Positions 15,735 to 25,117 of a stretch of DNA of 64,000 bases are shown here, one piece after another (positions within the stretch are counted from its first letter, which is position 1; each line of letters starts with the position of its first letter). The notes under the pieces were generated by a model. The model saw nothing but the letters and a program-made list of their open reading frames with translations, was not told the DNA's origin and made no database searches. Origin of the DNA: UBA6054 sp964522095. GTDB lineage: Bacteria > Planctomycetota > Phycisphaerae > Phycisphaerales > UBA1924. The stretch covers positions 1 through 64,000 of the forward strand of contig CAZFSO010000002.1 of NCBI GenBank assembly GCA_964522095.1, given 5' to 3'. The position numbers and the translations under genes are program-made.

Positions 15735-17162
15735 TCAGGGCTGGTGCTGGGGCTGTGCCTGTCCGAGTTGTTCGGGGGCGACTTTGCCGGCGACGTCGGA
15801 GGTGACCCAGCGGTACTTGCCGCTGGGCGCGGGCGGAATGTCGTCCATGAATCGGAAGTCGACGCGGGTGTTCTTTCCCATCAGCGACTGGAGGTCGTGC
15901 CGGATGGTCTGCTGGGCGGCGGCGGGCAGTTCGTCCCGCGGCACGACGCGGACCTCGATCTCTTCGAGCGTCTTCTGGTGGACCTGGTACTTGATGATGT
16001 GCTTGAGGTGCGGGTTGACGGCCTGGGCGAGCACGCCGCTGTGCATGAACCCGCCGCGTGCGGTGGGGAGCATGTCGAAACTGCGACCGATGATCCCGCT
16101 GAAGGTGGCGTAGGGCAGGCCGGGTGGCGGGTCGTCGTGGCTGGCGATCAGGTCTCCCTGGCGGTACCGGATGAACGGGAAGGCGTGGCTGAAGAGGTTG
16201 GTCATGAGCAGTTCGCCGGAGTCGAGGCGTTCTGCGAGGATGACGTCCTCGTTGACGCGCATGTGGCCATCGGGGTCCGGCTCGGCGACGTTGCCCATCT
16301 CGACCGAGCCGTAGTGCTCGAGGATGGGGCACTGGAACGCCTCGGCCATGGCCTTTTTCTGGAAGTCGTAGAGTTTTTCGCTCTCGGTGACGACGGCTCG
16401 GAGGGCGGGGCCCTTGAGGGTGCGTCCTTCGTGGAGGAGGTGCTGCGCGATGCAATAGAGAGCGGTGACGTAGCCGTGGAGGTAGACCGGGTCGAACCGG
16501 TCGATCTTGCGGACCGCCTCGCGGACGTTGTCGTTGGTGAGGCTGTAGGCGTCGACGGAGATGGAGTTGTTGAGCCAGTCCCGGAGTTTGAGGCGTGCGT
16601 CGTTGCGCCAGATCTTGATCCTGGTGTTGGCGAAGTGGTGTCGGCGGCCCCAGATGTAGCCGCGTCGGTCGCCGAGGCGGATGTCGAACCGTCGCAGGGC
16701 TCTCCAGAGGCAGCAGTAGCCGTAGTCGGACTTGGTGCGGTGGCTCCGGAGGTAGAAGGGCTGGCCGCTGCTGCCGCTGGTCTTGGTGGTGACCATCTCG
16801 GCCATCGGGAAGGCGTCTGACTGGAAGTTCTCGATATCGGCGATGTAGTCGGCCTTGGAGGTGATGGGCAGGGTCGCGTAGTCGAGGTCGTCGCCGGGGC
16901 GGTAGCCGCTGTCGGCGGCCCACTGGCGGTAGAACGGCACGTGGGCGACGGCGTGGTCGACGAGGTGGCGCAGGCGCGCGCGCTGGAGTTCGAGCAGTTT
17001 GTCGCGGGGCATCAGGTCCACCGCGACGCAGTCGCGCCAGTAGCCCTCGGCGTAGGGGTGGTGGCGTCGGTCCTTGAACAGGATGCGTCGGTTGCGGGTG
17101 AACTGTGCGAAGGACTCGATCGGCGCGGCCGGGTCGGCCTTGATGGTGGGGACGTCGAGCAT
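15735..17162 (-). CDS. CapK-type AMP-dependent ligase (phenylacetate-CoA ligase-like)
   Basis: A 475-residue adenylate-forming enzyme of the PaaK/CapK group that is often found in capsule and exopolysaccharide loci. The AMP-binding P-loop-like motif TTKTSGSSGQPFYL lies near residue 125. HYGSVEMGNVA matches the adenylate-binding aromatic motif, and FPFIRYRQGDL the hinge. The C-terminal domain ends with PSGKYRWV, carrying the expected late Lys. The acid substrate is unknown; attachment of an acyl group to a surface polymer is inferred from context. The next leftward-transcribed gene upstream is gmd. Confidence 0.85.
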   Translation of the reverse strand: MLDVPTIKADPAAPIESFAQFTRNRRILFKDRRHHPYAEGYWRDCVAVDLMPRDKLLELQRARLRHLVDHAVAHVPFYRQWAADSGYRPGDDLDYATLPITSKADYIADIENFQSDAFPMAEMVTTKTSGSSGQPFYLRSHRTKSDYGYCCLWRALRRFDIRLGDRRGYIWGRRHHFANTRIKIWRNDARLKLRDWLNNSISVDAYSLTNDNVREAVRKIDRFDPVYLHGYVTALYCIAQHLLHEGRTLKGPALRAVVTESEKLYDFQKKAMAEAFQCPILEHYGSVEMGNVAEPDPDGHMRVNEDVILAERLDSGELLMTNLFSHAFPFIRYRQGDLIASHDDPPPGLPYATFSGIIGRSFDMLPTARGGFMHSGVLAQAVNPHLKHIIKYQVHQKTLEEIEVRVVPRDELPAAAQQTIRHDLQSLMGKNTRVDFRFMDDIPPAPSGKYRWVTSDVAGKVAPEQLGQAQPQHQP

Positions 17163-17226
17163 GGTGTTCCGACTGGCCTGGTGCGGCCGACTGGATTCCT
17201 GGGCCTCCCGACGCCGGGGAGGGAGT

Positions 17227-18285
17227 CTACTGGTCGTGGCCGGTGAAGGCGGGCAGTTCGTGGCCGGCGTCCTTGAGGGTTTTTTCGCGTCGGGCCAGTT
17301 CGAGGTCGTGGTCGACCATCATGGCGGCGAGTTGTTCGACGGTGGTCTCGGGGACCCAGCCGAGTTTGGCCTTGGCCTTGGCGGGGTCGCCGAGGAGCAG
17401 GTCGACCTCGGCGGGGCGGAGGTAGCGGGGGTCGAACTCGACGTGGTCGGCGAAGTTCAGGCCGGCGTGGGAGAAGGCCAGTTCGGCGAAGTGGCGGACG
17501 GAGATGGTCTTGCCGGTGGCGATCACGTAGTCGTCGGCCTGGTCCTGCTGGAGCATCATCCACATCATCTTGACGTAGTCGCCGGCGTAGCCCCAGTCGC
17601 GCTTGGAGTCGAGGTTGCCCAGGAAGACCTTGTCCTGGAGGCCGAGTTTGATGCGTCCGACGGCGCGGGTGATCTTGCGGGTGACGAAGGTCTCGCCGCG
17701 GCGGGGGGACTCGTGGTTGAAGAGGATGCCGCAGGAGGCGTGCATGCCGTAGGACTCGCGGTAGTTGACGGTGGCCCAGTGCGCCATGACCTTGGCGCAG
17801 GCGTAGGGGGATCGCGGGTAGAAGGGGGTGGTCTCGGTCTGGGGGGTCTCGACGACCTTGCCGTACTGCTCGGAGGAGGAGGCCTGGTAGTAGCGGACCT
17901 GCTGGCCGGACTTGTCCTGGAAGTCACGGACGGCTTCGAGCAGGCGCAGGGCGCCCATCGCGACGGTGTCGGCGGTGAAGATGGGCATGTCGAAGGAGAC
18001 GCGGACGTGGGACTGGGCGCCGAGGTTGTAGACCTCGTGGGGGCGGACGTGGTCCATGAGTTTGGAGACGCTGTTGGCGTCGCAGAGGTCGGCGTAGTGG
18101 AGTTTGAGGCTGGGGGCGGGGTTGTGGGGGTCCTGGTAGAGGTGGTCGATGCGGTCGGTGTTGAAGGTCGAGGCGCGGCGGATGATGCCGTGGACCTCGT
18201 AGCCCTTGGCGAGGAGGAACTCGGCGAGGTAGGAGCCGTCCTGGCCGGTGATGCCGGTGATGAGTGCGCGCTTGGTGTTGGGCAT
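17227..18285 (-). CDS. gmd: GDP-mannose 4,6-dehydratase
   Basis: A 352-residue SDR enzyme that converts GDP-D-mannose to GDP-4-keto-6-deoxymannose. The NADP motif GITGQDGSYLAEFLL is at the N-terminus, followed by GIIRRASTFNTDRI. YYQASSSEQYGK gives the catalytic Ser and Glu, and YPRSPYACAK the Tyr-x3-Lys pair. FNHESPRRGETFVTRKI and RDWGYAGDYVKMMWMM are near-identical to the family consensus. Its product feeds the GDP-L-fucose synthase at 2611-3621. It is cytosolic. The start is the ATG of MPNTKRALITG; upstream in-frame codons have no family similarity. Confidence 0.96.
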   Translation of the reverse strand: MPNTKRALITGITGQDGSYLAEFLLAKGYEVHGIIRRASTFNTDRIDHLYQDPHNPAPSLKLHYADLCDANSVSKLMDHVRPHEVYNLGAQSHVRVSFDMPIFTADTVAMGALRLLEAVRDFQDKSGQQVRYYQASSSEQYGKVVETPQTETTPFYPRSPYACAKVMAHWATVNYRESYGMHASCGILFNHESPRRGETFVTRKITRAVGRIKLGLQDKVFLGNLDSKRDWGYAGDYVKMMWMMLQQDQADDYVIATGKTISVRHFAELAFSHAGLNFADHVEFDPRYLRPAEVDLLLGDPAKAKAKLGWVPETTVEQLAAMMVDHDLELARREKTLKDAGHELPAFTGHDQ

Positions 18286-18358
18286 GGGGACGGGCTCCGG
18301 TGTTGCTCGGGCTGTTGGAAGCGGGATCGCCCGGCGGGGCCGGGTTCTCATTGTTGCG

Positions 18359-19843
18359 TCATCGGCCGGGCGGGGCCGGGGCTTCGCCCGGGATGGGTGG
18401 TACGCGGGCGTGGGGCGCGGGTTCGGCCGGGTGCTCGGGGGACGCGTGTTGTGCGGCCCAGGGGTCGCTGGGGCTGGTGTGTCGGGCGGGCGGGAGGGTG
18501 CCTCGGCGGACGGGGTCGCCGCGCAGTCCGAGAACCGTGATGGCCGCGAGCATCGCGCACAGCAGGCCCATCGCGACGGGGCGGAGTCGGGCGAGCGGCG
18601 TGGTGCGGAGTTCGGGCTCCTGTGCGGCGGCGAGCAGGGCGAGGAGGATGAGCAGGAATGGCTCGTGGTAGCGCTGCCAACTGTTGATGGTGGCGCTCTG
18701 GGCGACGGCGAAGGCGGTCAGCGCCCCGAGCATCAGCCATGCGGTGCGTCGGGGAACGCCGGAGAGGGCGCCGGCGAGCACGACGCCGCCAACGGGGGCC
18801 AGGATCAGGAAGGCGGCGCTCGTGCGCCCGAAGAGGACTGGGGCGGCGTGGGCGAGCGACCACCAGCCGGAGTAGCGCCCGGCGTCGGCGTCGAAGGTGG
18901 TGGGGGGGATCAGGGCGAGGAGCAGGCCGACGCCCGCGCCGGCGAGGGGGATCAAGGGGCGGTGGCGCAGGGCACGGAGCAGGGCGGGCGCGAGCCAGGG
19001 GCCGAACCCGATCGTGAGCACCGCGATCTGCACGAGGATGAAGGCGGGCGTGGCGGGGTTGACCCCGGTGATGTCGGACTGGAAGCGCGGGGGGGTCAGG
19101 CCGCCCCAGTGGCGCACGAACCACGCGACGACCAGGAACGCGGGCAGGGTCAGGGCGATGGCGGCGGCGGTGCGGGTCAGGCGGGCAGGGATCTGATCGA
19201 ACAGACGGAAGGGGCGGTCGGGCCGGTCGGGGCCGAGCCAGGCGGCCAGCCAGACGACGCCCGCGGCCCACAGGTGGATCTGGCGGGTGAAGACCAGCAG
19301 GGCCAGCACGGCCGCGGCGGCGATCGTGGCGCGGGAGGGCAGGCGCTCGGGTGACAGCCGCCGGTCGGCGAGCGCGAGCATGAGGACCAGGCTGACCCCG
19401 ATCCAGGCGAGGTTGTCGGGCAGGAGCCAGGCGGAGGACGAGAGGACGTAGACCGAGCAGGCCAGCGGCAGGGTGAGCAGGACGGCGTCGAGGGTGCTGG
19501 TTCTCCGGGCGCACCAGGCGGCGACGAGGGCGGCCAGGGCGGCGCCGATCAGGGCGCTGACGAGGCGGAGGGCGGTCTCGGAGTCGGCGCCGGCCGCGGC
19601 GACGGTGGCGAGGAGCAGGTGATAGCCGGGGGTGGTGGCGGTCAGGGGGTCGCTGAGGTCGAATCGGGGCCAGGCGTCGGCGAGTTGGCGGATGAAGGGC
19701 TCGTGATAGACGATCGAGTCCCAGGCGCCGCGTCCGGTGTTGTGGCCGGCGAGGGCCAGGGCGAGGGCGGGGAGGCTCGCGGCCAGGGCGGCGATGGACG
19801 CCGCGAGGAGGGCGGCCCGGCGCTGGTCGGGGAGGGCGTTCAT
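18359..19843 (-). CDS. Polytopic membrane glycosyltransferase, ALG10/DIE2-like
   Basis: A 494-residue membrane protein with about 11 hydrophobic segments. Three short motifs resemble eukaryotic ALG10 (DIE2, the dolichyl-phosphoglucose alpha-1,2-glucosyltransferase). IVYHEPFIRQ corresponds to DEIFHxPQ, TATTPGYHLL to the ITTLPGLY loop, and FTRQIHLW to FRQTNIIW. A GT-C enzyme using a polyprenyl-phosphate sugar is inferred. The last ~45 residues are a Pro-rich cytosolic or periplasmic tail. The start ATG overlaps the stop of the upstream methyltransferase by 4 nt (ATGA), so the two are coupled. A DPPR-synthase-like gene nearby could supply a lipid-linked sugar. Confidence 0.65.
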   Translation of the reverse strand: MNALPDQRRAALLAASIAALAASLPALALALAGHNTGRGAWDSIVYHEPFIRQLADAWPRFDLSDPLTATTPGYHLLLATVAAAGADSETALRLVSALIGAALAALVAAWCARRTSTLDAVLLTLPLACSVYVLSSSAWLLPDNLAWIGVSLVLMLALADRRLSPERLPSRATIAAAAVLALLVFTRQIHLWAAGVVWLAAWLGPDRPDRPFRLFDQIPARLTRTAAAIALTLPAFLVVAWFVRHWGGLTPPRFQSDITGVNPATPAFILVQIAVLTIGFGPWLAPALLRALRHRPLIPLAGAGVGLLLALIPPTTFDADAGRYSGWWSLAHAAPVLFGRTSAAFLILAPVGGVVLAGALSGVPRRTAWLMLGALTAFAVAQSATINSWQRYHEPFLLILLALLAAAQEPELRTTPLARLRPVAMGLLCAMLAAITVLGLRGDPVRRGTLPPARHTSPSDPWAAQHASPEHPAEPAPHARVPPIPGEAPAPPGR

Positions 19844-20541
19844 GGTGCGGCCTCTGTGGCGGCGGGGCGGCGGAAGACGCGCAACTCGTGTGCGTACCAG
19901 AGCATGCGCGTGTCGGCCCGGTGGTGGGGGGCGAGGCCGGCGTCGGCGGCCCAGGATTCCGCGTCCTCGACGGGGACGTAGCGGATCCACTGGCGGGCCA
20001 TGACGAGGTCGTGGAGGCGGTTCATGGCGGCGCAGGCGAGGGGGCGGTCGGCCATGTCCTTGTAGACGAGCACGCCGCCGGGGCGGACGCGGGCGGCGGC
20101 GTCCTTGAAGGCCTGTTCCTGCGCCTGGGGCGGGACGTGGTGGAGCACGTCGATGAGGCAAACAGCGTCGTACTGCTCGACGGGCAGGCCCTGCTGGACG
20201 GTGCGGTGTTCGAAGGCGACGGGGGTGCTGGTGAGGGCGGCCAGGCGGGGGGCCATGGCTTGGGCGAGTTCGATCGCGGGTCTGGAGGCGTCGATGGCGT
20301 GCGCGGCGGCGATGCGTCCGCGGGCGGCGAGGACGGCGACGAGCAGGCCCCCGCCGCAGCCGACGTCGAGGATGCGGGAACCGGGGGGGACCTGTGCGGC
20401 GACGGCGTCGATGGGGCAGATGCGGTGGCGGTGGTGCTGGATGAAGCGGGTCAGGCGTGGGCCATCGGAGTAGAGCAGGCGGGCGAGTTGTCCGATATCG
20501 TGTGGCGGCTCGTCGGCGTTGTTCGGCGTGTGGGTGGGCAT
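19840..20541 (-). CDS. Class I SAM-dependent methyltransferase
   Basis: A 233-residue methyltransferase. After a helical N-terminus, motif I is ILDVGCGGGLLVAVLA (near residue 58). Motif II (HAIDASRPAIELA), motif IV (YDAVCLIDVLHHVPP) and the RPGGVLVYKD strand follow. The pattern resembles UbiG/Methyltransf_11-type enzymes acting on small or lipid molecules. It is the first gene of a two-gene unit with the ALG10-like transferase. Its upstream region runs into assembly gap 3, where TATCAT on the minus strand may be a -10 box. The substrate is unknown. Confidence 0.83.
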   Translation of the reverse strand: MPTHTPNNADEPPHDIGQLARLLYSDGPRLTRFIQHHRHRICPIDAVAAQVPPGSRILDVGCGGGLLVAVLAARGRIAAAHAIDASRPAIELAQAMAPRLAALTSTPVAFEHRTVQQGLPVEQYDAVCLIDVLHHVPPQAQEQAFKDAAARVRPGGVLVYKDMADRPLACAAMNRLHDLVMARQWIRYVPVEDAESWAADAGLAPHHRADTRMLWYAHELRVFRRPAATEAAP

Positions 20542-20576
20542 CTGGGCGTGGTCCGGGGCGATGATACCGTCCGGGC

Positions 20577-20676
20577 NNNNNNNNNNNNNNNNNNNNNNNN
20601 NNNNNNNNNNNNNNNNNNNNNNNNNNNNNNNNNNNNNNNNNNNNNNNNNNNNNNNNNNNNNNNNNNNNNNNNNNNN
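20577..20676. other. Assembly gap (100 N)
   Basis: Exactly 100 N between divergent genes. It hides the promoter region of the methyltransferase and the start of the prenyltransferase. Confidence 0.98.
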
Positions 20677-21651
20677 CCAACCGAGACGGACGCGGCCCGG
20701 CCCCGGTACACGGGGTGGCGGGCGTTCGTGAAGGTGGCGCGTCCGACGCAGTGGTCCAAGAGCGTGTTCGTGGCGGTGGGGCCGCTGTACGGCTGGTCGC
20801 AGGGGCTGGGGATCGACTGGGTGAGCGTGGCGTGGGCGGTGGTGGCGTTCAGTTTGGCGTCGAGCGGGCTGTACGTGGTGAATGACTGGTTTGACCGTGA
20901 GAAGGACCGGGCGCACCCGCGCAAGCGGCACCGGCCGCTGGCGTCGGGGGCGGTGTCGGCCCGGGCCGGGCTGGTCTACGCGTGCGTGCTGCTGGCGGGG
21001 TCGGCGGCGGCGGTGCTGATGATCGAGCGGGCGCACACGACGGCGGCGGTGGGGGTGCTGGTGGGGTTGCACGTCGCGAACGTGCTGGGCTATTCGGCCT
21101 ATTTCAAGCACAAGGTCATCGTGGACGTGTTGAGTCTGGCGATGGGTTTCGTGCTTCGGGTGCTGGCGGGGTGTGCGGCGGCGGAGATCGAGCCGTCAAC
21201 GTGGCTGCTCAACGCGACCTTGTTCCTGAGCATGTTCCTGGCGTTCGGCAAGCGTCTGGGTGAGCGTCGGACGCTGGGTGCGGACGCGTCGGCGGCTCGG
21301 AGCGTGCAGTTGGGGTATTCGGACAATCTGCTGCAGATGGCGGTGGTGGTGACGGCGGTGGCGACGCTGTTGACGTACGCGGGCTACGTGCAGAGCCGTG
21401 CGGAGGATTTCACGGTGCGGTTCTGGAGCGTGGACGCCGGGATGGGGGAGGTGGTGGGGGCGGGGTTCGGGCTGAATCTGTTGTGGTTGACGATGCTGCC
21501 GTCTACCTTGGCGCTGCTGCGTGCGATGGTGCAGTTGGAGCGTGGAACATACGACGACCCGACGGAGTTGGCGGTGCACGACGCGGTGGTGCGGGTGTGC
21601 GCGGTGGGGTTCGCCGGGCTGACGGTGCTCGCGGTCGCGTTCTCGGGGTGA
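20677..21651 (+). CDS. UbiA-family prenyltransferase, decaprenyl-phosphate phosphoribosyltransferase-like (5' end in gap)
   Basis: At least 324 residues, with the start codon inside the gap. The diagnostic motif is NDWFDREKDRAHPRKRHRP, which follows the DPPR-synthase form NDxxDxxxDxxHPxKRxRP rather than the quinone-type one. RPTQWSKSVFV near the N-terminus and SMFLAFGKRLGE (near 190) agree. About nine membrane segments are visible. Such enzymes move phosphoribose onto polyprenyl phosphate, which makes a lipid-linked pentose donor for cell-envelope glycans. Proximity to a GT-C-type transferase suggests a donor-acceptor pair. Only the extreme N-terminus is missing. Confidence 0.82.
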   Translation, partial: PTETDAARPRYTGWRAFVKVARPTQWSKSVFVAVGPLYGWSQGLGIDWVSVAWAVVAFSLASSGLYVVNDWFDREKDRAHPRKRHRPLASGAVSARAGLVYACVLLAGSAAAVLMIERAHTTAAVGVLVGLHVANVLGYSAYFKHKVIVDVLSLAMGFVLRVLAGCAAAEIEPSTWLLNATLFLSMFLAFGKRLGERRTLGADASAARSVQLGYSDNLLQMAVVVTAVATLLTYAGYVQSRAEDFTVRFWSVDAGMGEVVGAGFGLNLLWLTMLPSTLALLRAMVQLERGTYDDPTELAVHDAVVRVCAVGFAGLTVLAVAFSG

Positions 21652-21885
21652 GGGGGCCGTTTCTTGGGCCGGGGTTGAACCTTGCGGCCGGTTGGGCGGT
21701 AATTGCTTGTCGGAGAATGGCTGCGCATGTGTTGCGCGTTCTCCCGTGGTTGATTCTTGGGTCTCCGGTCGGGAGGCCGATACGGGCTTTTCGCGGCGTG
21801 TTCGTCCCTGTTCGGGGGTGTGCCGCGGTGGTCTGTGGCGGCGGCGTCTGCCGGAATGAGTTGCGCACAGCGCGTTGGAGCGGTC

Positions 21886-24800
21886 ATGAGTGATCGGGCA
21901 AGTGGCGTGTCGGCGAGGTCGCTGGCCGGGCTGGTGGGGGCCGTGGTCGGCCTGGGTGCGTTGTCGGCTGCGGGCTGGGCGGGTTCCTGGGAGGAGCCGG
22001 CGCAGACCGAGCCTTCGGGCGAGGAGTCGCTGGACCTGTCGCAGATCGCGGCGATGGCCGCGGGTCGCGCGGCGCAGTCGCGTCCTTCGGGCGACGGGCT
22101 GCGTCCGTTCGCCGACGTGGTCAAGGACTTCAAGCGCGTGACCGGGCAGGACGGCGAGTTGTACGGCGTGTGGCACAACGAGAAGACGAACCAGTTGGTG
22201 GCCGAGTTGCCGCGTGGCTGGGAGCGTCAGAACCACTTCTTCGCGATGACGGTGTCGGGCGGCGAGGTGTTCGCCGGGCTGCAGGCGCAGGACATCTACA
22301 CGCAGTGGCGCCGGGTCAACGACCGGATGGCGTTGATCGTGCCTCAGATCGAGGTCCGTTCGAGCGGCGACCAGGAGAGCAAGGACTCGATCCAGACGGT
22401 GTTCACGGACCGCGTGCTGGTGGACGTGCCGCTGGTGTCGACCGGGCCGAACGGTCAGCCGGTGATCAACCTCAGCGAGTTGCTGGTCAACAACATGCAG
22501 AGTTTCTTCGGCAACTCGGCGCGGGGGTTGAACCGGGCGCTGGTGACGGTCAAGAGCATCAAGGTGTTCCCGCGGAACATCGAGGTTGAGTTGGAAGGCC
22601 CGGTGCAGGGCGGGCTGATGAAGTCGTTCCACTACTCGATCAGCCACATCCAGGGCACGCCGGGGTACCAGCCCCGGGAGGCGGACCCGCGTGTGGGCTA
22701 CTTCACGACGAGTTACCGCGACCTGGGCAAGTTCACGCGTGAGGAGACGACCAAGCGGTACATCAACCGCTGGAACCTCGAGAAGGCGGCTCCGAACCTG
22801 AAGATGAGCCCGCCGAAGCAGCCGATCATTTTCTACGTCGAGCACACGGTGCCGATCCGGTACCGCCGCTGGGTGCGTGAGGGCATCGAGCAGTGGAACA
22901 AGGCGTTCCGCGAGGTGGGGATCGACGGGGCGATCGAGGTCCGGTACCAGGACAAGGCGTCCAACGCCCACATGGACAAGAGTCCGGAGGACGTGCGGTA
23001 CAACTTCGTGCGGTGGATCAGCAACGACGTGGCGACGGCGATCGGCCCGAGCCGCGTGAACCCGATGACGGGCGAGATCCTCGACGCGGACGTGGTGCTG
23101 ACCGACGGGTGGATCCGGGTGTTCACGCACCGCTGGGAGGACCTGCTGGGCGACCTGGCGACGGAGGGCATGAGCCCGACGACGCTGTCGTGGCTGGAGC
23201 AGAACCCCAACTGGGACCCGCGCCTGCGGATGGCCACGCCGGACCGTCGCCAGGAACTGATGCTCGAGCGCCGGGCGCGCGGGCTGACGCGGTACGGCGG
23301 CCACGCGATCGCCGGGGCGGACGCCGAGATGCTCGGCGACAACGAGTACGCGGGGCTGCTGCGGATGAGCCAGGTGTCGGGCATGTGCCGCGCCTCGCAG
23401 GGCAAGGCGCTCGACCTGGCGATGATGCAGATGTACCTCTCCGCGATCGACATGTTCCGCGAGTTGGAGGTCGAGTCGGCCCGGGCGCCGGAGGTCCCCC
23501 AGATCGACCCTGAGACCCTTGAGATCATCCGCCAGCAGTTGCGCGAGAACCCGGCGCTGCGGGCGATGGTGCCGGCCGAGTACCTGGCGGTTCTTGAGGG
23601 CAAGGCCGAGCCCGAGGGCGACGCGGACGAGCCGAAGGGGGACGAGCCCGACGGCGAGAAGAAGGGCGACAAGCCCGCCAAGCCCAAGGCCGACGAGGGC
23701 GACCTGATCGACGGCGTGCCGGAGTGGTTCGTCGGGCCGATGCTCGCCGAACTGGTCGCGCACGAGGTCGGTCACACGCTGGGCCTGCGTCACAACTTCA
23801 AGGGCTCGAGCGCGTACGACCTGGAGGAGATCAACTCGGGCGCGTTCAAGGGCCAGCGTCCGTGGTCGACGAGCGTGATGGACTACAACGGCGTGAACAT
23901 CCGCATGCCGGGGTTCGGCGAGGCGCAGGGCGACTTCTCGGTGCGCGACATCGGGCCGTACGACTACTGGGCCATCGAGTACGGCTACGGCAGCAACCCG
24001 AAGAAGGCGCTGGAGCGCGTGGCCGAGCCGGAGTTGCAGTACGCGACCGACGAGGACACCTGGGGCCCGGACCCGACGGCCCGGCGCTACGACCTTGGCC
24101 GCAACCCCCTGGTGTGGGCCGAGAACCAGATGGAGTTCGTGCGCCACCTGCGTTCGGGCCTGCTGGACAAGTTCGTCAAGGACGGCGACTCGTGGGCCAA
24201 GGCGCGCCAGGGCTACCGCGTGACCCTGGGCACGCAGACGCAGATGCTGTCGATGGCGGCCAACTGGGTCGGCTCGGCCTACGTCTACCGGGACAAGAAG
24301 GGCGACCCGAACGGGCGCACCCCGATCGACCCGGTGCCGGTCGAGCAGCAGCGCCGGGCGCTGCAGTTCGTGATCGACAACGCCTTCGCGGACGACGCGT
24401 TCGGCGTGTCGTCTGAACTGCTCCGCCACACCACCTCGGACAAGTGGATGGACCAGTACGGCGTGCGTGAGGCCCTGCAGGACGCGACGCTGCCGATCCA
24501 CGACCAGATCCTGGGCATCCAGGCGTCGGCGCTGACGCTGCTGCTGAACCCGCAGACGCTCCAGCGCACCTTCGACCTGGAGATGTACGTCTCGCCCGAC
24601 GAGGACACGCTGACCCTGGCGGAACTGATGAACACCGTCCGCGACAGCGTGTGGAGCGAACTCGACGCCGACGCCTCGGAGACCTACACCGAGCGCCGGC
24701 CGATGGTCTCGTCCTTCCGGCGCAACCTCCAGCGCGAGCACCTGCAGCGTCTGATCGACCTGTCCATGGGCGGCACCAACATGTCGGCCTCGGCCATGCC

Positions 24801-25029
24801 GGTCAAGACCCTGGCGGTTGCGCAACTGCGCGACCTGCAGGACCGGATCTCCGGGCGTCTGGACAAGAGCGCCGCCAAACTCGACGCGTACACCGTCGCC
24901 CACCTGGGCGAGGCCAGAACCCGCATCGAGCGGGCGCTGGACGCGGCGTACATCTACAACGCCGACCAGATCGGCGGCGGGATCTCGTTCCTGCCGATCT
25001 TCGCCGAGCCCGAGGCCCGGCAGGACTGA
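21886..25029 (+). CDS. Large secreted zinc metalloprotease (DUF5117/DUF4953 family)
   Basis: A 1,047-residue zincin. A signal-like hydrophobic segment (about residues 10-35, LAGLVGAVVGLGALSAAGWA) precedes a DUF5118/DUF5117-like region with LYGVWHNEKTNQLVAELP, FRVxNDRM-type and TSYRDLGKF motifs. The DUF4953 peptidase part has HEVGHTLGLRHNFKGS near residue 626, giving His-His-His zinc ligands with the catalytic Glu. A highly charged Glu/Lys/Asp insert precedes it (about 575-610). Length suits the family, which is common in Bacteroidetes and planctomycetes. The target is unknown. The start has a TTGGAG site 5 bases upstream, and a terminator follows. Confidence 0.88.
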   Translation: MSDRASGVSARSLAGLVGAVVGLGALSAAGWAGSWEEPAQTEPSGEESLDLSQIAAMAAGRAAQSRPSGDGLRPFADVVKDFKRVTGQDGELYGVWHNEKTNQLVAELPRGWERQNHFFAMTVSGGEVFAGLQAQDIYTQWRRVNDRMALIVPQIEVRSSGDQESKDSIQTVFTDRVLVDVPLVSTGPNGQPVINLSELLVNNMQSFFGNSARGLNRALVTVKSIKVFPRNIEVELEGPVQGGLMKSFHYSISHIQGTPGYQPREADPRVGYFTTSYRDLGKFTREETTKRYINRWNLEKAAPNLKMSPPKQPIIFYVEHTVPIRYRRWVREGIEQWNKAFREVGIDGAIEVRYQDKASNAHMDKSPEDVRYNFVRWISNDVATAIGPSRVNPMTGEILDADVVLTDGWIRVFTHRWEDLLGDLATEGMSPTTLSWLEQNPNWDPRLRMATPDRRQELMLERRARGLTRYGGHAIAGADAEMLGDNEYAGLLRMSQVSGMCRASQGKALDLAMMQMYLSAIDMFRELEVESARAPEVPQIDPETLEIIRQQLRENPALRAMVPAEYLAVLEGKAEPEGDADEPKGDEPDGEKKGDKPAKPKADEGDLIDGVPEWFVGPMLAELVAHEVGHTLGLRHNFKGSSAYDLEEINSGAFKGQRPWSTSVMDYNGVNIRMPGFGEAQGDFSVRDIGPYDYWAIEYGYGSNPKKALERVAEPELQYATDEDTWGPDPTARRYDLGRNPLVWAENQMEFVRHLRSGLLDKFVKDGDSWAKARQGYRVTLGTQTQMLSMAANWVGSAYVYRDKKGDPNGRTPIDPVPVEQQRRALQFVIDNAFADDAFGVSSELLRHTTSDKWMDQYGVREALQDATLPIHDQILGIQASALTLLLNPQTLQRTFDLEMYVSPDEDTLTLAELMNTVRDSVWSELDADASETYTERRPMVSSFRRNLQREHLQRLIDLSMGGTNMSASAMPVKTLAVAQLRDLQDRISGRLDKSAAKLDAYTVAHLGEARTRIERALDAAYIYNADQIGGGISFLPIFAEPEARQD

Positions 25030-25054
25030 CCGGCGTGAAGCGTGATTGCTCCGG

Positions 25055-25083
25055 GGGGCGGGCCGCAGGGCTCGCCCCTTTTT
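25055..25083 (+). terminator. Intrinsic terminator after the metalloprotease gene
   Basis: GGGGCGGGCC-GCAG-GGCTCGCCCC pairs over 10 positions with one G-T and is followed by five T. Confidence 0.82.
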
Positions 25084-25117
25084 CGTTTCCCCCCCGCCCC
25101 CGGGCAAGGATGCAGGC

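Noticed and set aside
14983..16923. A single 646-codon minus-strand frame covering the small lipoprotein and part of the CapK region
   Set aside because: Only the last 94 codons encode a recognisable signal peptide and lipobox. The rest is antisense or out-of-frame sequence across the CapK gene and the structured RNA candidate.
17565..18540. Plus-strand open frames opposite gmd
   Set aside because: They give Gly/Val-rich translations typical of the antisense of a high-GC gene. gmd on the minus strand has unmistakable motifs.
21196..25107. Very long minus-strand open frame opposite the metalloprotease and prenyltransferase genes
   Set aside because: Its translation is Arg/His/Leu-rich with no motifs. 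It is an antisense shadow caused by high GC content, and the plus-strand genes have clear families.
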